A stretch of DNA of 64,000 nt from Dorea longicatena (GCF_024168045.1 NZ_CP100126.1:1567501-1631500); one strand, 5' to 3'; counted from the first letter of the stretch, positions 17,162-26,344 are shown. Notes: a model not told the origin generated them from the sequence alone. Translations and numbers: made by a program.

Positions 17162-17203
17162 AAAAAAGCCTCGGGTTTCCACTACCGGAAATCCGAGGCT
17201 TTC
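17162..17203 (-). terminator. Strong rho-independent terminator after pnp
   Basis: AGCCTCGG-ATTTCC pairs with GGAAA-CCCGAGGCT around a short loop and is followed by TTTTTT on the minus strand. It isolates the vegetative pnp from the spoIIIA operon downstream. Confidence 0.9.
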
Positions 17204-17231
17204 ACATAACATCTGATATTAAATTATAATC

Positions 17232-19319
17232 TTATTCCGCTACATCCTTCATAGAGAATGAGATTCTTCCCATCTTGTCCTTGCCAAGGCATACAACCTT
17301 AACAACATCGCCAAGTGTGAGAACGTCTTCTACACGATTCACTCTTTCTTTGGAAAGCTTAGAAATGTGTACCATTCCTTCTTTTCCAGGTGCGAACTCA
17401 AGGAATGCACCGAAGTCTTTGATGCTGACAACTTTTCCTTCCAGAACCTGTCCGGCCTCAAAATCTGTGACGATGATGTGGATCATCTTCTGTGCTTCTT
17501 CCATACCTTTGGCATCTGTTCCGCAGATAGATACGGCACCATCATCTGTAATGTCGATCTTCACACCTGTCTGCTCGATGATCGCATTGATTGTCTTTCC
17601 ACGCTGTCCAACAACATCACCGATCTTCTGTGGATCGATCTGCATCTGAATGATCTTCGGAGCGAATTCTCCAACCTCTGCTCTTGGAGCATCGATTGCT
17701 TTATTCATAACTTCATCAATGATGTAAAGTCTTGCTTTTCTTGTCTTAGCAATAGCTTCTTCAATGATCGGTCTTGTCAGTCCGTGGATCTTGATATCCA
17801 TCTGGATCGCTGTGATACCTTTATGTGTACCGGCTACCTTGAAGTCCATGTCTCCGAAGAAGTCTTCCAGTCCCTGGATATCTGTAAGCACCAGATAATC
17901 ATCGTCTGTATCACCGGTAACAAGTCCACATGAGATACCTGCTACTGCAGCCTTGATTGGTACACCTGCTGACATCAATGACATAGAAGATGCACATACA
18001 CTTGCCTGAGATGTAGAACCGTTAGATTCGAATGTCTCAGATACAGTACGGATCGCATACGGGAATTCTGCTTCGCTTGGAAGTACCGGAAGCAGCGCAC
18101 GCTCTGCCAGTGCTCCATGTCCGATCTCGCGACGTCCCGGTCCTCTGGATGGCTTTGTCTCACCTACAGAGTATGATGGGAAGTTGTAATGATGCATATA
18201 TCTTTTGACTGTCTCTGCTTCATCCAGACCATCCAGTTTCTGAGCTTCAGAAAGTGGTGCTAATGTACAGATATTGCAGATCTGTGTCTGTCCACGAGTG
18301 AACATTGCAGAACCATGTACTCTAGGGATCAGGTCAACTTCTGCTGCAAGTGGTCTGATCTGGTCGATCTCTCTTCCGTCCGGACGTTTGTGGTCTTTTA
18401 AGATCATCTTACGTACCGTCTTCTTCTGATACTGATATACAGCTTCAGGAAGAACTGCAAGCCACTCTTCATTTTCAGCAAATGCTTCTTCTAATTTTTC
18501 TGTTACGGCGCGGATATTCTCTTCTCTTGTCTGTTTGTCATCGGAGAATACTGCTACTTCCATCTCTTCCGGAGTAACGATCTCTTTGATTGCTGCAAAG
18601 AGTTCTTCCGGAACTGCACAGCTTTCATATTCGTGTTTCGGTTTTCCGCATTCTGCCACGATTGTATCAATAAATGCGATTACCTTCTGGTTTAATTCAT
18701 GCGCAGCAAAGATCGCATCGATCATCTGCTGCTCAGGAACTTCGTTTGCTCCTGCTTCGATCATGATGACTTTCTCTTTTGTCGAAGCAACCGTTAAAGC
18801 CATGTCAGATACTGCTTTCTGAGCTGCTGTAGGGTTGAATACGAATTCGCCGTCAACCAGACCTACCTGTGTAGTAGAGATTGGTCCGTCAAACGGGATA
18901 TCAGAGATTGTTGTTGCGATTGCTGCACCAAGCATAGCTGTAAGCTCCGGTGAACAATCCTGATCGACAGATAATACAAGGTTCTCCAGTGTTACATCGT
19001 TACGGTAATCCTTCGGGAACAGTGGTCTCATCGGACGGTCGATCACACGACATGTAAGGATTGCATTCTCAGATGCTTTTCCTTCTCTCTTATTGAATCC
19101 CCCAGGAATCTTTCCTACCGCATACATTCTTTCATTGTATTCAACGCTCAGTGGGAAGAAATCGATTCCGTCTCTTGGCTTCTCTGAAGCAGTTGCTGTA
19201 CACAGTACAGTTGTATCACCATAATGCATTAACACAGCACCATTTGCCTGTTTTGCAACTCTGCCGACATCAACTCTTAAGGTTCTTCCGGCGAGTTCCA
19301 TCTCAAATGTTTTATACAT
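17232..19319 (-). CDS. pnp: Polynucleotide phosphorylase (PNPase)
   Basis: 695 aa, full length. Two RNase PH-like domains (about 1-220 and 300-540) carry GRRE and the phosphate-binding GSTSQASVCA region; the linking helical domain is followed by a KH domain (VGQRGKTINAIIEQTGVKIDI) and an S1 domain (EGKVVSIKDFGAFLEFAPGKEGMVHISKL). It degrades mRNA 3' to 5' by phosphorolysis. It lies downstream of rpsO, the classic bacterial pairing, but with a terminator, its own promoter and a long leader hairpin between the two genes. Confidence 0.98.
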   Translation of the reverse strand: MYKTFEMELAGRTLRVDVGRVAKQANGAVLMHYGDTTVLCTATASEKPRDGIDFFPLSVEYNERMYAVGKIPGGFNKREGKASENAILTCRVIDRPMRPLFPKDYRNDVTLENLVLSVDQDCSPELTAMLGAAIATTISDIPFDGPISTTQVGLVDGEFVFNPTAAQKAVSDMALTVASTKEKVIMIEAGANEVPEQQMIDAIFAAHELNQKVIAFIDTIVAECGKPKHEYESCAVPEELFAAIKEIVTPEEMEVAVFSDDKQTREENIRAVTEKLEEAFAENEEWLAVLPEAVYQYQKKTVRKMILKDHKRPDGREIDQIRPLAAEVDLIPRVHGSAMFTRGQTQICNICTLAPLSEAQKLDGLDEAETVKRYMHHYNFPSYSVGETKPSRGPGRREIGHGALAERALLPVLPSEAEFPYAIRTVSETFESNGSTSQASVCASSMSLMSAGVPIKAAVAGISCGLVTGDTDDDYLVLTDIQGLEDFFGDMDFKVAGTHKGITAIQMDIKIHGLTRPIIEEAIAKTRKARLYIIDEVMNKAIDAPRAEVGEFAPKIIQMQIDPQKIGDVVGQRGKTINAIIEQTGVKIDITDDGAVSICGTDAKGMEEAQKMIHIIVTDFEAGQVLEGKVVSIKDFGAFLEFAPGKEGMVHISKLSKERVNRVEDVLTLGDVVKVVCLGKDKMGRISFSMKDVAE

Positions 19320-19358
19320 AAATGTGTTCTCCTTTATTTTTTCTTTTGTGGTTCAAGA

Positions 19359-19421
19359 TCACCCCGAAACTACTGAAAAACACATTTTTATATCAAATAT
19401 ACTTTTCAGTGGTCTCGGTGA
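19359..19421 (-). promoter_or_regulatory. Long hairpin in the pnp 5' leader
   Basis: In the minus-strand transcript the arm at 19403-19421 pairs with the arm at 19359-19379: 5 base pairs, a two-base bulge, then 14 positions with 12 Watson-Crick pairs, one G-U and one mismatch. The loop is 23 bases. It ends about 40 bases before the pnp start. Similar double-stranded leaders let RNase III and PNPase autoregulate pnp in enterobacteria; here that role is inference. Confidence 0.6.
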
Positions 19422-19447
19422 AGTTTTCCCAATCCACAATCCTATTT

Positions 19448-19456
19448 ATTATAGCA
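19448..19456 (-). promoter_or_regulatory. pnp promoter (extended -10)
   Basis: The minus strand carries TGCTATAAT, an extended -10 element, with no convincing -35 at 17 bases. Transcription from it would start about 7 bases downstream and include the whole leader hairpin. Confidence 0.45.
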
Positions 19457-19535
19457 TACACTTTCACAAAAAGCTATACCCAAAATCGTTCACATAATCT
19501 GCCGCCGATGACTTCTATTGCTTATTCCGACAATG

Positions 19536-19562
19536 AAAAAGGGACATCCTTCCGAATGTCCC
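19536..19562 (-). terminator. Terminator after rpsO
   Basis: GGGACAT pairs with ATGTCCC around the loop TCGGAAGG and is followed by TTTTT on the minus strand, 14 bases past the rpsO stop. It separates rpsO from pnp. Confidence 0.85.
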
Positions 19563-19575
19563 ATAAAATCATGAA

Positions 19576-19842
19576 TTATTTTCTTAATCCAAGTTTCTCG
19601 ATCAATGCACGATATCTTTCGATGTCTGTCTTCTTCAGGTATGCAAGAAGTCCTCTTCTCTGTCCTACCATCTTAAGAAGTCCTCTTCTTGAGTGGTGAT
19701 CCTTTGGATTAGCTTTGAAATGATCTGTAAGATCATTGATTCTTGCTGTCAGGATAGCGATCTGTACTTCCGGTGATCCTGTATCTCCTGCTGTTCTGCC
19801 ATACTGTGCTACGATCTGTTCTTTCTGTTCTTTAGAAATCAT
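19576..19842 (-). CDS. rpsO: 30S ribosomal protein S15
   Basis: 88 aa, exactly the usual S15 length. The conserved helices with [45 protein letters not shown] and [11 protein letters not shown] are all present. S15 binds the 16S central domain and nucleates 30S assembly. AGGAGG precedes the ATG. It has its own promoter and a structured leader that could bind S15 for autoregulation. Confidence 0.98.
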   Translation of the reverse strand: MISKEQKEQIVAQYGRTAGDTGSPEVQIAILTARINDLTDHFKANPKDHHSRRGLLKMVGQRRGLLAYLKKTDIERYRALIEKLGLRK

Positions 19843-19885
19843 GTTTGTTTCCTCCTGTATTCTCTTAAATTAAAACGCCTGATAT

Positions 19886-19937
19886 TAAGTAACGGTTGGA
19901 GTTTCCAGTTACCGAACACCGGCTTCAACGTTACTTA
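19886..19937 (-). promoter_or_regulatory. rpsO leader structure (putative S15-binding autoregulatory element)
   Basis: TAAGTAACG and CGTTACTTA (9 bp, at 19929-19937 and 19886-19894) enclose further pairing (TTGAAG with CTCCAA, and CCGGT with ACTGG). The last base of the outer arm is the first base of the -10 box, so the transcript probably lacks part of the outer stem. S15 autoregulation through a leader structure is known in several bacteria; binding here is untested. Confidence 0.5.
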
Positions 19938-19965
19938 GTATATCATATGAACTTCCCTGTGTAAA
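19937..19965 (-). promoter_or_regulatory. rpsO promoter
   Basis: TTTACA (19960-19965) and TATACT (19937-19942) on the minus strand are 17 bases apart. This is a strong vegetative match located directly after the ribF stop codon. Confidence 0.7.
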
Positions 19966-19972
19966 GAGAAAT

Positions 19973-20896
19973 TTATACAATTCCAAAATATTCCATTCCC
20001 TTTGCAATATCCTTATCAATCTGTTCTTTCAGTGCTCCGATTCCATTGAATTTTTGTTCCGGTCTCCGGAATTCCATCAGACTGATCCGGACTTTTTCTC
20101 CGTATGCATTTCCCGAATATCCAAAAAGAAACGCTTCGATCAACAGCTTCTTCTCTTCCGTTACAGTGGGCTTAATACCGACATTTGCAATCCCCGGATA
20201 GGTCTTGTCCTGTACATCAATCTTACAGAAATAGACTCCGTGTGCCGGCACGATCTTCCCGTCAGGCCATGCAACATTCAGTGTCGGAAATCCGAGCGTA
20301 CGGCCAAGCTGTCTGCCATGTTCGACCATCCCCTCTACTTCAAATGGATAACCAAGCAGCTTTTCTGCCAGTCCCACATCTCCGGCTTTTACCACTTCTT
20401 TTACATAAGTACTGCTGATGATCCGGTCATGATAACGTTCTTTTTCTATGACGATCAGCTGATAGTCATATTGATCTGCATATTCCGCCAGCATATGCAC
20501 ATCCCCGCGTTTCTCGCATCCGAATGTAAAGTCTGTTCCTACCACAACATATTTGGCATGAAAAAGATCATGAATGATCTCCTGTATAAAATCCTCCGCA
20601 CTTTTCTGACGGAAAGATTCAGTAAACGGGCATTCGATCAGGTAATCGACTTCGTCTTTCACCCTTTCCTGCCGTTCTTCCCCGACCATCAGAAGTTCCG
20701 GAGTAATCCCTCTTTCCTTCCATAGCGGTCTCATGTCAAACGAACATACGATGCTGTTAATATTCTCCTGTTCTCCTAATTCACGAACTTTTGTCACAAG
20801 CACCTGATGGCCTCTGTGTAATCCATCAAACTTTCCAAAAGTCACCGCTGCCCTGCCGCTTCCGTTATATTCCGCAAGCTCCCTGATATACTGCAT
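19973..20896 (-). CDS. ribF: Bifunctional riboflavin kinase / FAD synthetase
   Basis: 307 aa. The N-terminal nucleotidyltransferase domain (TFGKFDGLHRGHQVLV, YVVVGTDFTFG, STYVKE) makes FAD from FMN, and the C-terminal flavokinase domain (GRTLGFPTLNVAWPDGK, GVYFC, GIANVGIKPT) makes FMN from riboflavin. GAGG precedes the ATG. It is the last gene of the rimP-nusA-infB operon, a conserved truB-ribF ending. No FMN riboswitch was seen nearby. Confidence 0.97.
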   Translation of the reverse strand: MQYIRELAEYNGSGRAAVTFGKFDGLHRGHQVLVTKVRELGEQENINSIVCSFDMRPLWKERGITPELLMVGEERQERVKDEVDYLIECPFTESFRQKSAEDFIQEIIHDLFHAKYVVVGTDFTFGCEKRGDVHMLAEYADQYDYQLIVIEKERYHDRIISSTYVKEVVKAGDVGLAEKLLGYPFEVEGMVEHGRQLGRTLGFPTLNVAWPDGKIVPAHGVYFCKIDVQDKTYPGIANVGIKPTVTEEKKLLIEAFLFGYSGNAYGEKVRISLMEFRRPEQKFNGIGALKEQIDKDIAKGMEYFGIV

Positions 20897-20913
20897 AGTC
20901 TTTTCTTCCTCGT

Positions 20914-21834
20914 TTACTCGTTAAAAAACATCTTGACGATGTGATATTTTTTTTCTTTTTCTTTCCATTGATAAATAGCAATGAATTTACCTGATTCCTC
21001 ATACAGACGCACCTGTCTGTCTGCCTCCTGTCTGTCTGCCTCCTGTCTGTCTGCGTCTTTCAACATCTTCTCATCCAGCGGATTCCCGTTTTTTGCAAAT
21101 GCTTTCCAGTCATCCTTCACTGTGATCTTTGGATATAACGGGAACATTTCATCAATCGGCACCAGAATCTCCTCAAGCATTCCTTCCTGCTTTAATGCTC
21201 CGATTTCTTCCAGTGTCTTTGCATCCTTTATCTGAAACGCCGATACTCTTGTACGTATCAGTGATTCCATACATCCGCCACATCCAAGCTGTTCGCCGAT
21301 ATCGTGGCAAAGAGTCCGGATATAGGTTCCTTTGGAACAGGATATCTCCATACGAACACGCGGAAGATCCATTTCTATGATCCGGATATCCAGGATCTTC
21401 ACCGGACGGGCTTTTCTTTCTACAACCTTTCCTTCCCTGGCAAGCTCATATAATTTTTTCCCGTTTACCTTAAGTGCCGAATACATCGGTGGAATCTGAT
21501 CATAGTCTCCGATAAAGCTTCTGATCACTTCTCTTACTTTATCTGCTGTAAGTGTTTCCGTACTTCTTTCTTCCAGAATCCTGCCCGTAACATCCTGTGT
21601 GTCAGTTGTCATACCGAGAAGCATAACTGCCTCATAAGTTTTATCCTTATCCGTCAGAAGATCACAAAGCTTGGTTGCTTTTCCCAAGCAAACCGGAAGA
21701 ACACCTGTCGCATCCGGATCAAGTGTTCCGGTGTGTCCGATTTTTTTCTGTCCCACGATCCCACGGAGTTTTGCTACTACATCGTGGGAAGTGAACCCTT
21801 TTTCTTTATACACATTAATGATTCCGTGTATCAT
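20914..21834 (-). CDS. truB: tRNA pseudouridine-55 synthase TruB
   Basis: 306 aa. The catalytic aspartate is Asp39 in HTGTLDPDATG; KxxxR-type RNA contacts and GTYIRTLCHDIGEQLGCGG follow. It makes pseudouridine 55 in the T loop of tRNA. Near the C-terminus (about residues 260-275) a pentapeptide ADRQE is repeated three times in tandem, encoded by three 15-base units; it falls in the variable C-terminal domain and is unlikely to touch the active site. It lies between nrnA and ribF, with only a few bases on each side. Confidence 0.97.
   Translation of the reverse strand: MIHGIINVYKEKGFTSHDVVAKLRGIVGQKKIGHTGTLDPDATGVLPVCLGKATKLCDLLTDKDKTYEAVMLLGMTTDTQDVTGRILEERSTETLTADKVREVIRSFIGDYDQIPPMYSALKVNGKKLYELAREGKVVERKARPVKILDIRIIEMDLPRVRMEISCSKGTYIRTLCHDIGEQLGCGGCMESLIRTRVSAFQIKDAKTLEEIGALKQEGMLEEILVPIDEMFPLYPKITVKDDWKAFAKNGNPLDEKMLKDADRQEADRQEADRQVRLYEESGKFIAIYQWKEKEKKYHIVKMFFNE
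21012..21056 (-). repeat. Three tandem 15-base units inside truB
   Basis: Three head-to-tail copies of CCTGTCTGTCTGCCT (plus strand) occur at 21012-21026, 21027-21041 and 21042-21056; the last differs by one base (GCGT for GCCT). Each itself contains short CTGT repeats. The array is in frame and encodes ADRQE units. Confidence 0.95.
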
Positions 21835-21837
21835 AGT

Positions 21838-22809
21838 TTACTGCTCCTGTGTCTTTTCCAGTTTTTCCATCTGCGCTTCGATCTGTTTTGACAGATTGTT
21901 CAGCACATCAAACGGTGTTCCTGTCATTGTAAATCCAGCTGCCTTCTTATGACCACCGCCGCCAAAATACTGTGCAATCCTGCTGACATCGACCTTCTCT
22001 TTTGAACGGAGGCTTACTTTGAATTCATTCTGCCTCAGTTCATACATAAACACGGCAACTTCTACCCCTTCCGTTACACGGAGCTGACTTACAATTCCTT
22101 CCAGATCTTTCGGCCCTACCCCGTAAAACTCCATCACATCTTTTCGGATAAAAGATGCAATACCGGTTCCATTCAGAAACAGGATACTTTCCATCAATGC
22201 ACGCCCCATTACAAGATTCTGTGCGTAGGATTTCGCAAAGAATGTCTCTTCTATGATCTTTGGTGCGTCAATTCCTTTTTCCAGAAGTTTCGCAGCCACC
22301 CGGAATGTCTCCGGTCCGGCACAGGAATACTGGAATACTCCCGTATCATGCACGATTCCAAGATAAAGTGCTTCCGCTACATCTTTAGAAATCTTCTCTT
22401 CATCCAGCAGTCCGTATACCAGCTCTGATGTTGAACTTGCTTCCGGAACGATATGATTGACCTCTGCAAAGCCAATGTTGCTGATATGATGATCTACACA
22501 GAATGTATGCTTTGCTTTTACAAACAATGGTTTGGAATATTCCAGTCTGTCTGTATCCCCGCAATCCAGGGAAATAAAGAGATCATATATTTTTTCTTCA
22601 TTATCCACAGACTCCAGAATTGTCTCTGTTCCGTTTAAGAAATGAAAAGATTCCGGGATGTCTTTCAGATAAATGTCTACGGTTTTATCACTGTAATTCT
22701 CGCGGATATACTGTCCGAGTCCCACACAGGAACCCACACAGTCTCCATCCGGACGTATATGTCCGCCGATCGCGATCGTCGACACATTTTCCAATACTTT
22801 ATTCAGCAT
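21838..22809 (-). CDS. nrnA: DHH-family phosphoesterase NrnA (oligoribonuclease / pAp phosphatase)
   Basis: 323 aa. The DHH domain shows GGHIRPDGDCVGS, LDCGDTDR and VDHHISN (metal-binding aspartates and histidines); the DHHA1 domain ends with the GGGHKKAAGF motif. NrnA degrades 2-5 nt RNA (nanoRNA) and removes the 3' phosphate from pAp. It overlaps rbfA by 11 bases if ATG 22809 is used; an in-frame GTG at 22821 is less likely. The rbfA-nrnA-truB order is common in Firmicutes. Confidence 0.94.
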   Translation of the reverse strand: MLNKVLENVSTIAIGGHIRPDGDCVGSCVGLGQYIRENYSDKTVDIYLKDIPESFHFLNGTETILESVDNEEKIYDLFISLDCGDTDRLEYSKPLFVKAKHTFCVDHHISNIGFAEVNHIVPEASSTSELVYGLLDEEKISKDVAEALYLGIVHDTGVFQYSCAGPETFRVAAKLLEKGIDAPKIIEETFFAKSYAQNLVMGRALMESILFLNGTGIASFIRKDVMEFYGVGPKDLEGIVSQLRVTEGVEVAVFMYELRQNEFKVSLRSKEKVDVSRIAQYFGGGGHKKAAGFTMTGTPFDVLNNLSKQIEAQMEKLEKTQEQ

Positions 22810-23185
22810 CTTCCTCAACACCTTCCGTTTTCAGGTCTTTGGTTACTTCATCGATCTTCTTTGACATATTGACACCATATTCAATGGACTGATCCAGCAC
22901 GAACCTGATCTCCGGTGTATTACGGAGATTCAATGTTCTTGCCAGTTCCCGGCGGATATATCCTTCCGCACTCTGCAGACCCTTGATTGTCTGTTCCTGC
23001 TCGTAAGCATCTCCGAGCACACTGATATATGCCTTACATGTCTTAAGGTCCGGCGCAACTTCTGCGGCTACAACCGAAGTCCACGGTGCAACACGCGGGT
23101 CTTTTAAGCCCCCGCGGATGATGTTCGATAACTCGTGCTGCACCTCTGCATTTACTCTTGTATTCTTAATACTTCTTTTTCTCAT
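22799..23185 (-). CDS. rbfA: 30S ribosome-binding factor RbfA
   Basis: 128 aa. The KH-like fold is recognised from the N-terminal INTRVNAEVQHEL-like segment, KDPRVAPWTSVVAAEVAPDLKTCKAYISVLG, and RTLNLRNTPEIRFVLDQSIEYG. It assists late maturation of the 16S 5' end and cold adaptation. It lies 14 bases downstream of infB and overlaps nrnA. The C-terminus is acidic. Confidence 0.96.
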   Translation of the reverse strand: MRKRSIKNTRVNAEVQHELSNIIRGGLKDPRVAPWTSVVAAEVAPDLKTCKAYISVLGDAYEQEQTIKGLQSAEGYIRRELARTLNLRNTPEIRFVLDQSIEYGVNMSKKIDEVTKDLKTEGVEEDAE

Positions 23186-23199
23186 TTTTATATCAACTC

Positions 23200-25731
23200 C
23201 TAGCGTGGAATCTCTACCATCTCAAATGCCTCTACGAGGTCACCTTCTTTGATGTCATTGAAGTTTGCAAATACGAATCCGCATTCGTAACCTGCTTTTA
23301 CTTCTTTTACATCGTCTTTGAATCTCTTCAGTGATGCCAGAGGTCCTTCAAATATTACAATACCGTCACGTGTCAGGCGGACAGAACAGTCTCTCTTGAA
23401 CAGTCCGTCAAGGACATAAGATCCGGCGATTGTTCCGACTCCCGAAGCCTTGAATGTCTGACGTACTTCTGCGTGTCCGAGTACTTTCTCCTCAAATACA
23501 GGATCCAGCATACCTTTCATGGCCGCTTCTACGTCTTCAATCGCATTGTAGATGACACGGTACAGACGAATGTCTACACCTTCACGGTCTGCCGTTTCTT
23601 TTGCAGTTGCATCAGGACGTACATTGAATCCGATGATAATAGCATTTGATGCAGAAGCAAGACTTACGTCCGATTCATTGATCGCACCAACACCACCGTG
23701 GATAATCTTAACGACTACTTCATCGTTCGAGAGTTTCAGCAGGCTCTGTTTGATTGCTTCTACAGATCCCTGTACATCTGCTTTTACGACGATTCCAAGT
23801 TCTTTTAAGTTACCCTCCTGGATCTGTGTAAACAGATCATCCAGAGAAAGTTTGGATTTTGTCTCTTCCAGAAGTTTTACTTTGCTCTGTGAGATAAATG
23901 TCTCTGCGAAGTTTCTTGCTTCTTTTTCATTTCCGCATCCAACGATAACCTCTCCGGCATTCGGTACATCATTCAGTCCCAGGATCTCTACCGGTGTAGA
24001 CGGTCCTGCTTCTTTGACTCTTCTTCCCTTATCATCCATCATGGCTCTTACTTTACCAAACGCAGAACCGGCAGCGATTGGATCTCCGACGCGAAGTGTT
24101 CCCTTCTGAACCAGGATATTGGCAACAGAACCTCTTCCCTTATCCAGTTTTGCTTCCAGGACAAGACCTCTGGCACGACGGTTTGGATTTGCCTTTAATT
24201 CCATTACTTCTGCTGTCAGAGCGATCATTTCCATCAGATCTTCCAGTCCTTCACCTGTCTTGGCAGATACCGGAACAAAGATCGTGCTTCCACCCCAGTC
24301 TTCCGGAATCAGTTCATACTCTGTCAGTTCCTGTTTTACACGGTCGATGTTGGCACTAGGTTTATCCATCTTATTAACAGCAACGATGATCTCTACACCC
24401 GCAGCCTTTGCATGGTTGATCGCTTCTACTGTCTGCGGCATAACACCATCATCTGCTGCTACTACAAGAACAGCGATATCTGTAGAACTTGCTCCACGCA
24501 TACGCATTGCTGTGAACGCCTCATGTCCCGGAGTATCCAGGAATGTGATCTTCTCTCCGTTGATTTCTACAACATACGCACCAATGTGCTGTGTGATACC
24601 ACCGGCCTCACGGTCAATAACATTGGTATGACGGATCGCATCCAGAAGAGAAGTTTTACCATGGTCAACGTGACCCATAACACAGACTACCGGCGGACGT
24701 TTCTTCATTTTCTTTTCGTCCTCTTCGTCTTCCTTCAGAAGTTCTTCGATTACATCTACAACTTCTTCCTTCTCACACAGGACATCGAATTCCAGTGCGA
24801 TCTCTTCTGCTGTCTCGTAATCGATTTCCTGGTTTACAGTAGCGATCTTACCCTGCATAAACAGCTTTTTCACGATCACAGATGGTACGATCTTCATCTT
24901 GTCTGCCAGTTCTTTGATTGTCAGAACTTCCGGGATTGTGATCTGTTTGATCTCTTCTTCTACCTTCTGCTCTTTCTGCTGTGGTTTCTGAAGCTGCTGC
25001 TTCGGCTCGTTTTTCTTCTTACCCTTTGGCATTCTTTCTTCATCATCACGACGATAATCTTTCTTCTTGTGATCGTCTTTTCCCTTGGCATTCTTTCTCT
25101 GTGGTTTCTGTCCTTCGATTGCAGGAGCCGGAATGCTTGTGTTATTTCTTCTGTCATTTCTTCTGTTATCTGATTTTTCTCCGAATTTGCGTCCCTGTCT
25201 GTCATCACTACGGTTGTTGTCATATCTGTTATCACGGTCTCCCTGATTTCTGTCGGAACGGCCATTCTGCGGACGGTCGCCTCTCTGGAATCTCTGTCCG
25301 CCTCTTCCTTCCTGACGATCACTACGTCCGTCTCTTCCACCGCCGCGTCTGTCGCTGCCGCGGTTATTTCTGTTGTCGTCTCTGTTTGATCTTTCTGTTC
25401 TTTCTGTTCTTTCATTTCTGTCCGGTCTTTCGTTTCTTTCCGGACGTCTGCCCTGTGCTCTTTCTGCTGCCGGCCTCTCTGTTCTCTTTGGAGCCTGTGC
25501 CTCTCCTGTTGCTGTGTTCTGTGCCGCAGGGCGCTTTGCCGGACGGCCGTTATTTGCCTGCATCTGTTTTCCCTGTCCGGAATTCTGACGGTTTCCGCCG
25601 GATCTTCTTCCTTTATTACCGCCGTTCTGTGTATTCTGCGGACGGAATACATGCACGATATTCTTTTTCTTTGGTGTTTCTGATTTTTCTGTATTTTCGT
25701 TTATATTTGTTTCTATATCTTTATTTGACAT
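23200..25731 (-). CDS. infB: Translation initiation factor IF-2
   Basis: 843 aa. A long N-terminal low-complexity region (about 25-250), very rich in Arg, Asn, Asp and Gly, precedes the IF2N domain ([25 protein letters not shown]). The GTPase domain follows with [12 protein letters not shown] (about 350), [16 protein letters not shown] and NKMDKP, then domains II-IV with the fMet-tRNA-binding C-terminus. IF-2 brings initiator tRNA to the 30S subunit. It follows ylxQ and precedes rbfA in the classic nusA operon. The Arg-rich head is the only unusual part. Confidence 0.98.
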   Translation of the reverse strand: MSNKDIETNINENTEKSETPKKKNIVHVFRPQNTQNGGNKGRRSGGNRQNSGQGKQMQANNGRPAKRPAAQNTATGEAQAPKRTERPAAERAQGRRPERNERPDRNERTERTERSNRDDNRNNRGSDRRGGGRDGRSDRQEGRGGQRFQRGDRPQNGRSDRNQGDRDNRYDNNRSDDRQGRKFGEKSDNRRNDRRNNTSIPAPAIEGQKPQRKNAKGKDDHKKKDYRRDDEERMPKGKKKNEPKQQLQKPQQKEQKVEEEIKQITIPEVLTIKELADKMKIVPSVIVKKLFMQGKIATVNQEIDYETAEEIALEFDVLCEKEEVVDVIEELLKEDEEDEKKMKKRPPVVCVMGHVDHGKTSLLDAIRHTNVIDREAGGITQHIGAYVVEINGEKITFLDTPGHEAFTAMRMRGASSTDIAVLVVAADDGVMPQTVEAINHAKAAGVEIIVAVNKMDKPSANIDRVKQELTEYELIPEDWGGSTIFVPVSAKTGEGLEDLMEMIALTAEVMELKANPNRRARGLVLEAKLDKGRGSVANILVQKGTLRVGDPIAAGSAFGKVRAMMDDKGRRVKEAGPSTPVEILGLNDVPNAGEVIVGCGNEKEARNFAETFISQSKVKLLEETKSKLSLDDLFTQIQEGNLKELGIVVKADVQGSVEAIKQSLLKLSNDEVVVKIIHGGVGAINESDVSLASASNAIIIGFNVRPDATAKETADREGVDIRLYRVIYNAIEDVEAAMKGMLDPVFEEKVLGHAEVRQTFKASGVGTIAGSYVLDGLFKRDCSVRLTRDGIVIFEGPLASLKRFKDDVKEVKAGYECGFVFANFNDIKEGDLVEAFEMVEIPR

Positions 25732-25745
25732 ATGATCTGCCTCCT

Positions 25746-26069
25746 CTACGCAATTGTCTGATTCTCTGTGTCTATATGCTTCCGGATACCTTTTGCGAAT
25801 CCCTCATCAAGGACCACCAAAGATGCGCGGAATTCTTTTCCCATTGCATGCCCCAATGTCTCTTTGTCTTTGTAAAAATAGATCGGAACCTGATAAAAGT
25901 CACACATGTTCTGAAATTTCTTCTTGGTATTATCGGATGCATCGTCTGCAACGATCACAAGACATGCTCTTTTGGATTTTACTTCTTTCTCCGTACAGAA
26001 CTCTCCACTTGCAACCTTGCCGGCTTTTGTAGCCAGACCAATCATAGATAATGCTTTATTCTGACTCAA
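25746..26069 (-). CDS. ylxQ: YlxQ, L7Ae/L30e-family RNA-binding protein
   Basis: 107 aa from TTG 26069. The family's [18 protein letters not shown] start, [24 protein letters not shown] and [19 protein letters not shown] are present. It is a small K-turn-type RNA-binding protein of unknown role encoded with nusA and infB. The start is uncertain: TTG 26069 has AAAGGAG about ten bases upstream and begins at the conserved core; an in-frame ATG at 26099 would give 117 aa and overlap ylxR by 44 bases. Confidence 0.9.
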   Translation of the reverse strand: MSQNKALSMIGLATKAGKVASGEFCTEKEVKSKRACLVIVADDASDNTKKKFQNMCDFYQVPIYFYKDKETLGHAMGKEFRASLVVLDEGFAKGIRKHIDTENQTIA

Positions 26070-26334
26070 GTACTTCCATCTCCTTTTCCAGTGCTTCATA
26101 CACTTCTTTTGGAATAGCCTGCTTAAAGGATCTCTCCAGGCCTTTGTTCTTCACTGCTTTTGCAAGGCAGCCGCCATTCGGACAGAGATAAGCACCGCGT
26201 CCGTTCTTTCTTCCTGTCGCATCCAGCAGAAATTCTCCCTCCGATGTGCGGATGACACGAATCATCTCTTTTTTACTCTTCATTTCCTGACATCCTACGC
26301 ATTTGCGCATAGGAACTTTTTTATTTACTCCCAC
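26056..26334 (-). CDS. ylxR: YlxR (DUF448) RNA-binding protein
   Basis: 92 aa. The hallmark motifs PMRKCVGCQEMKSKKEMIRVIR and GRKNGRGAYLC are both present. It is a small basic nucleic-acid-binding protein of uncertain function, encoded after nusA in most Firmicutes. The start is GTG at 26334 with AGGTG 7 bases upstream, immediately after the nusA stop; the first ATG (codon 9) has no ribosome site. It overlaps ylxQ. Confidence 0.95.
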   Translation of the reverse strand: MGVNKKVPMRKCVGCQEMKSKKEMIRVIRTSEGEFLLDATGRKNGRGAYLCPNGGCLAKAVKNKGLERSFKQAIPKEVYEALEKEMEVLESE

Positions 26335-26344
26335 GAATTATCAC

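Noticed and set aside
21012-21056. Tandem repeat considered as a CRISPR-like or mobile element
   Set aside because: Units are contiguous without spacers and in frame within truB; no cas genes are near.
24960-25652. Second minus-strand frame inside infB (230 codons)
   Set aside because: It is a frame-shifted reading of the repetitive Arg/Asn/Asp codons; composition mirrors the infB low-complexity region, so it is a shadow rather than an overlapping gene.
24981-26051. Long plus-strand open frame opposite infB (356 codons)
   Set aside because: It runs antisense to the Arg-rich, low-complexity part of infB and through ylxQ; Cys/Phe/Leu-rich content with no recognisable domain is what a shadow of such codons gives, and no ribosome site fits.
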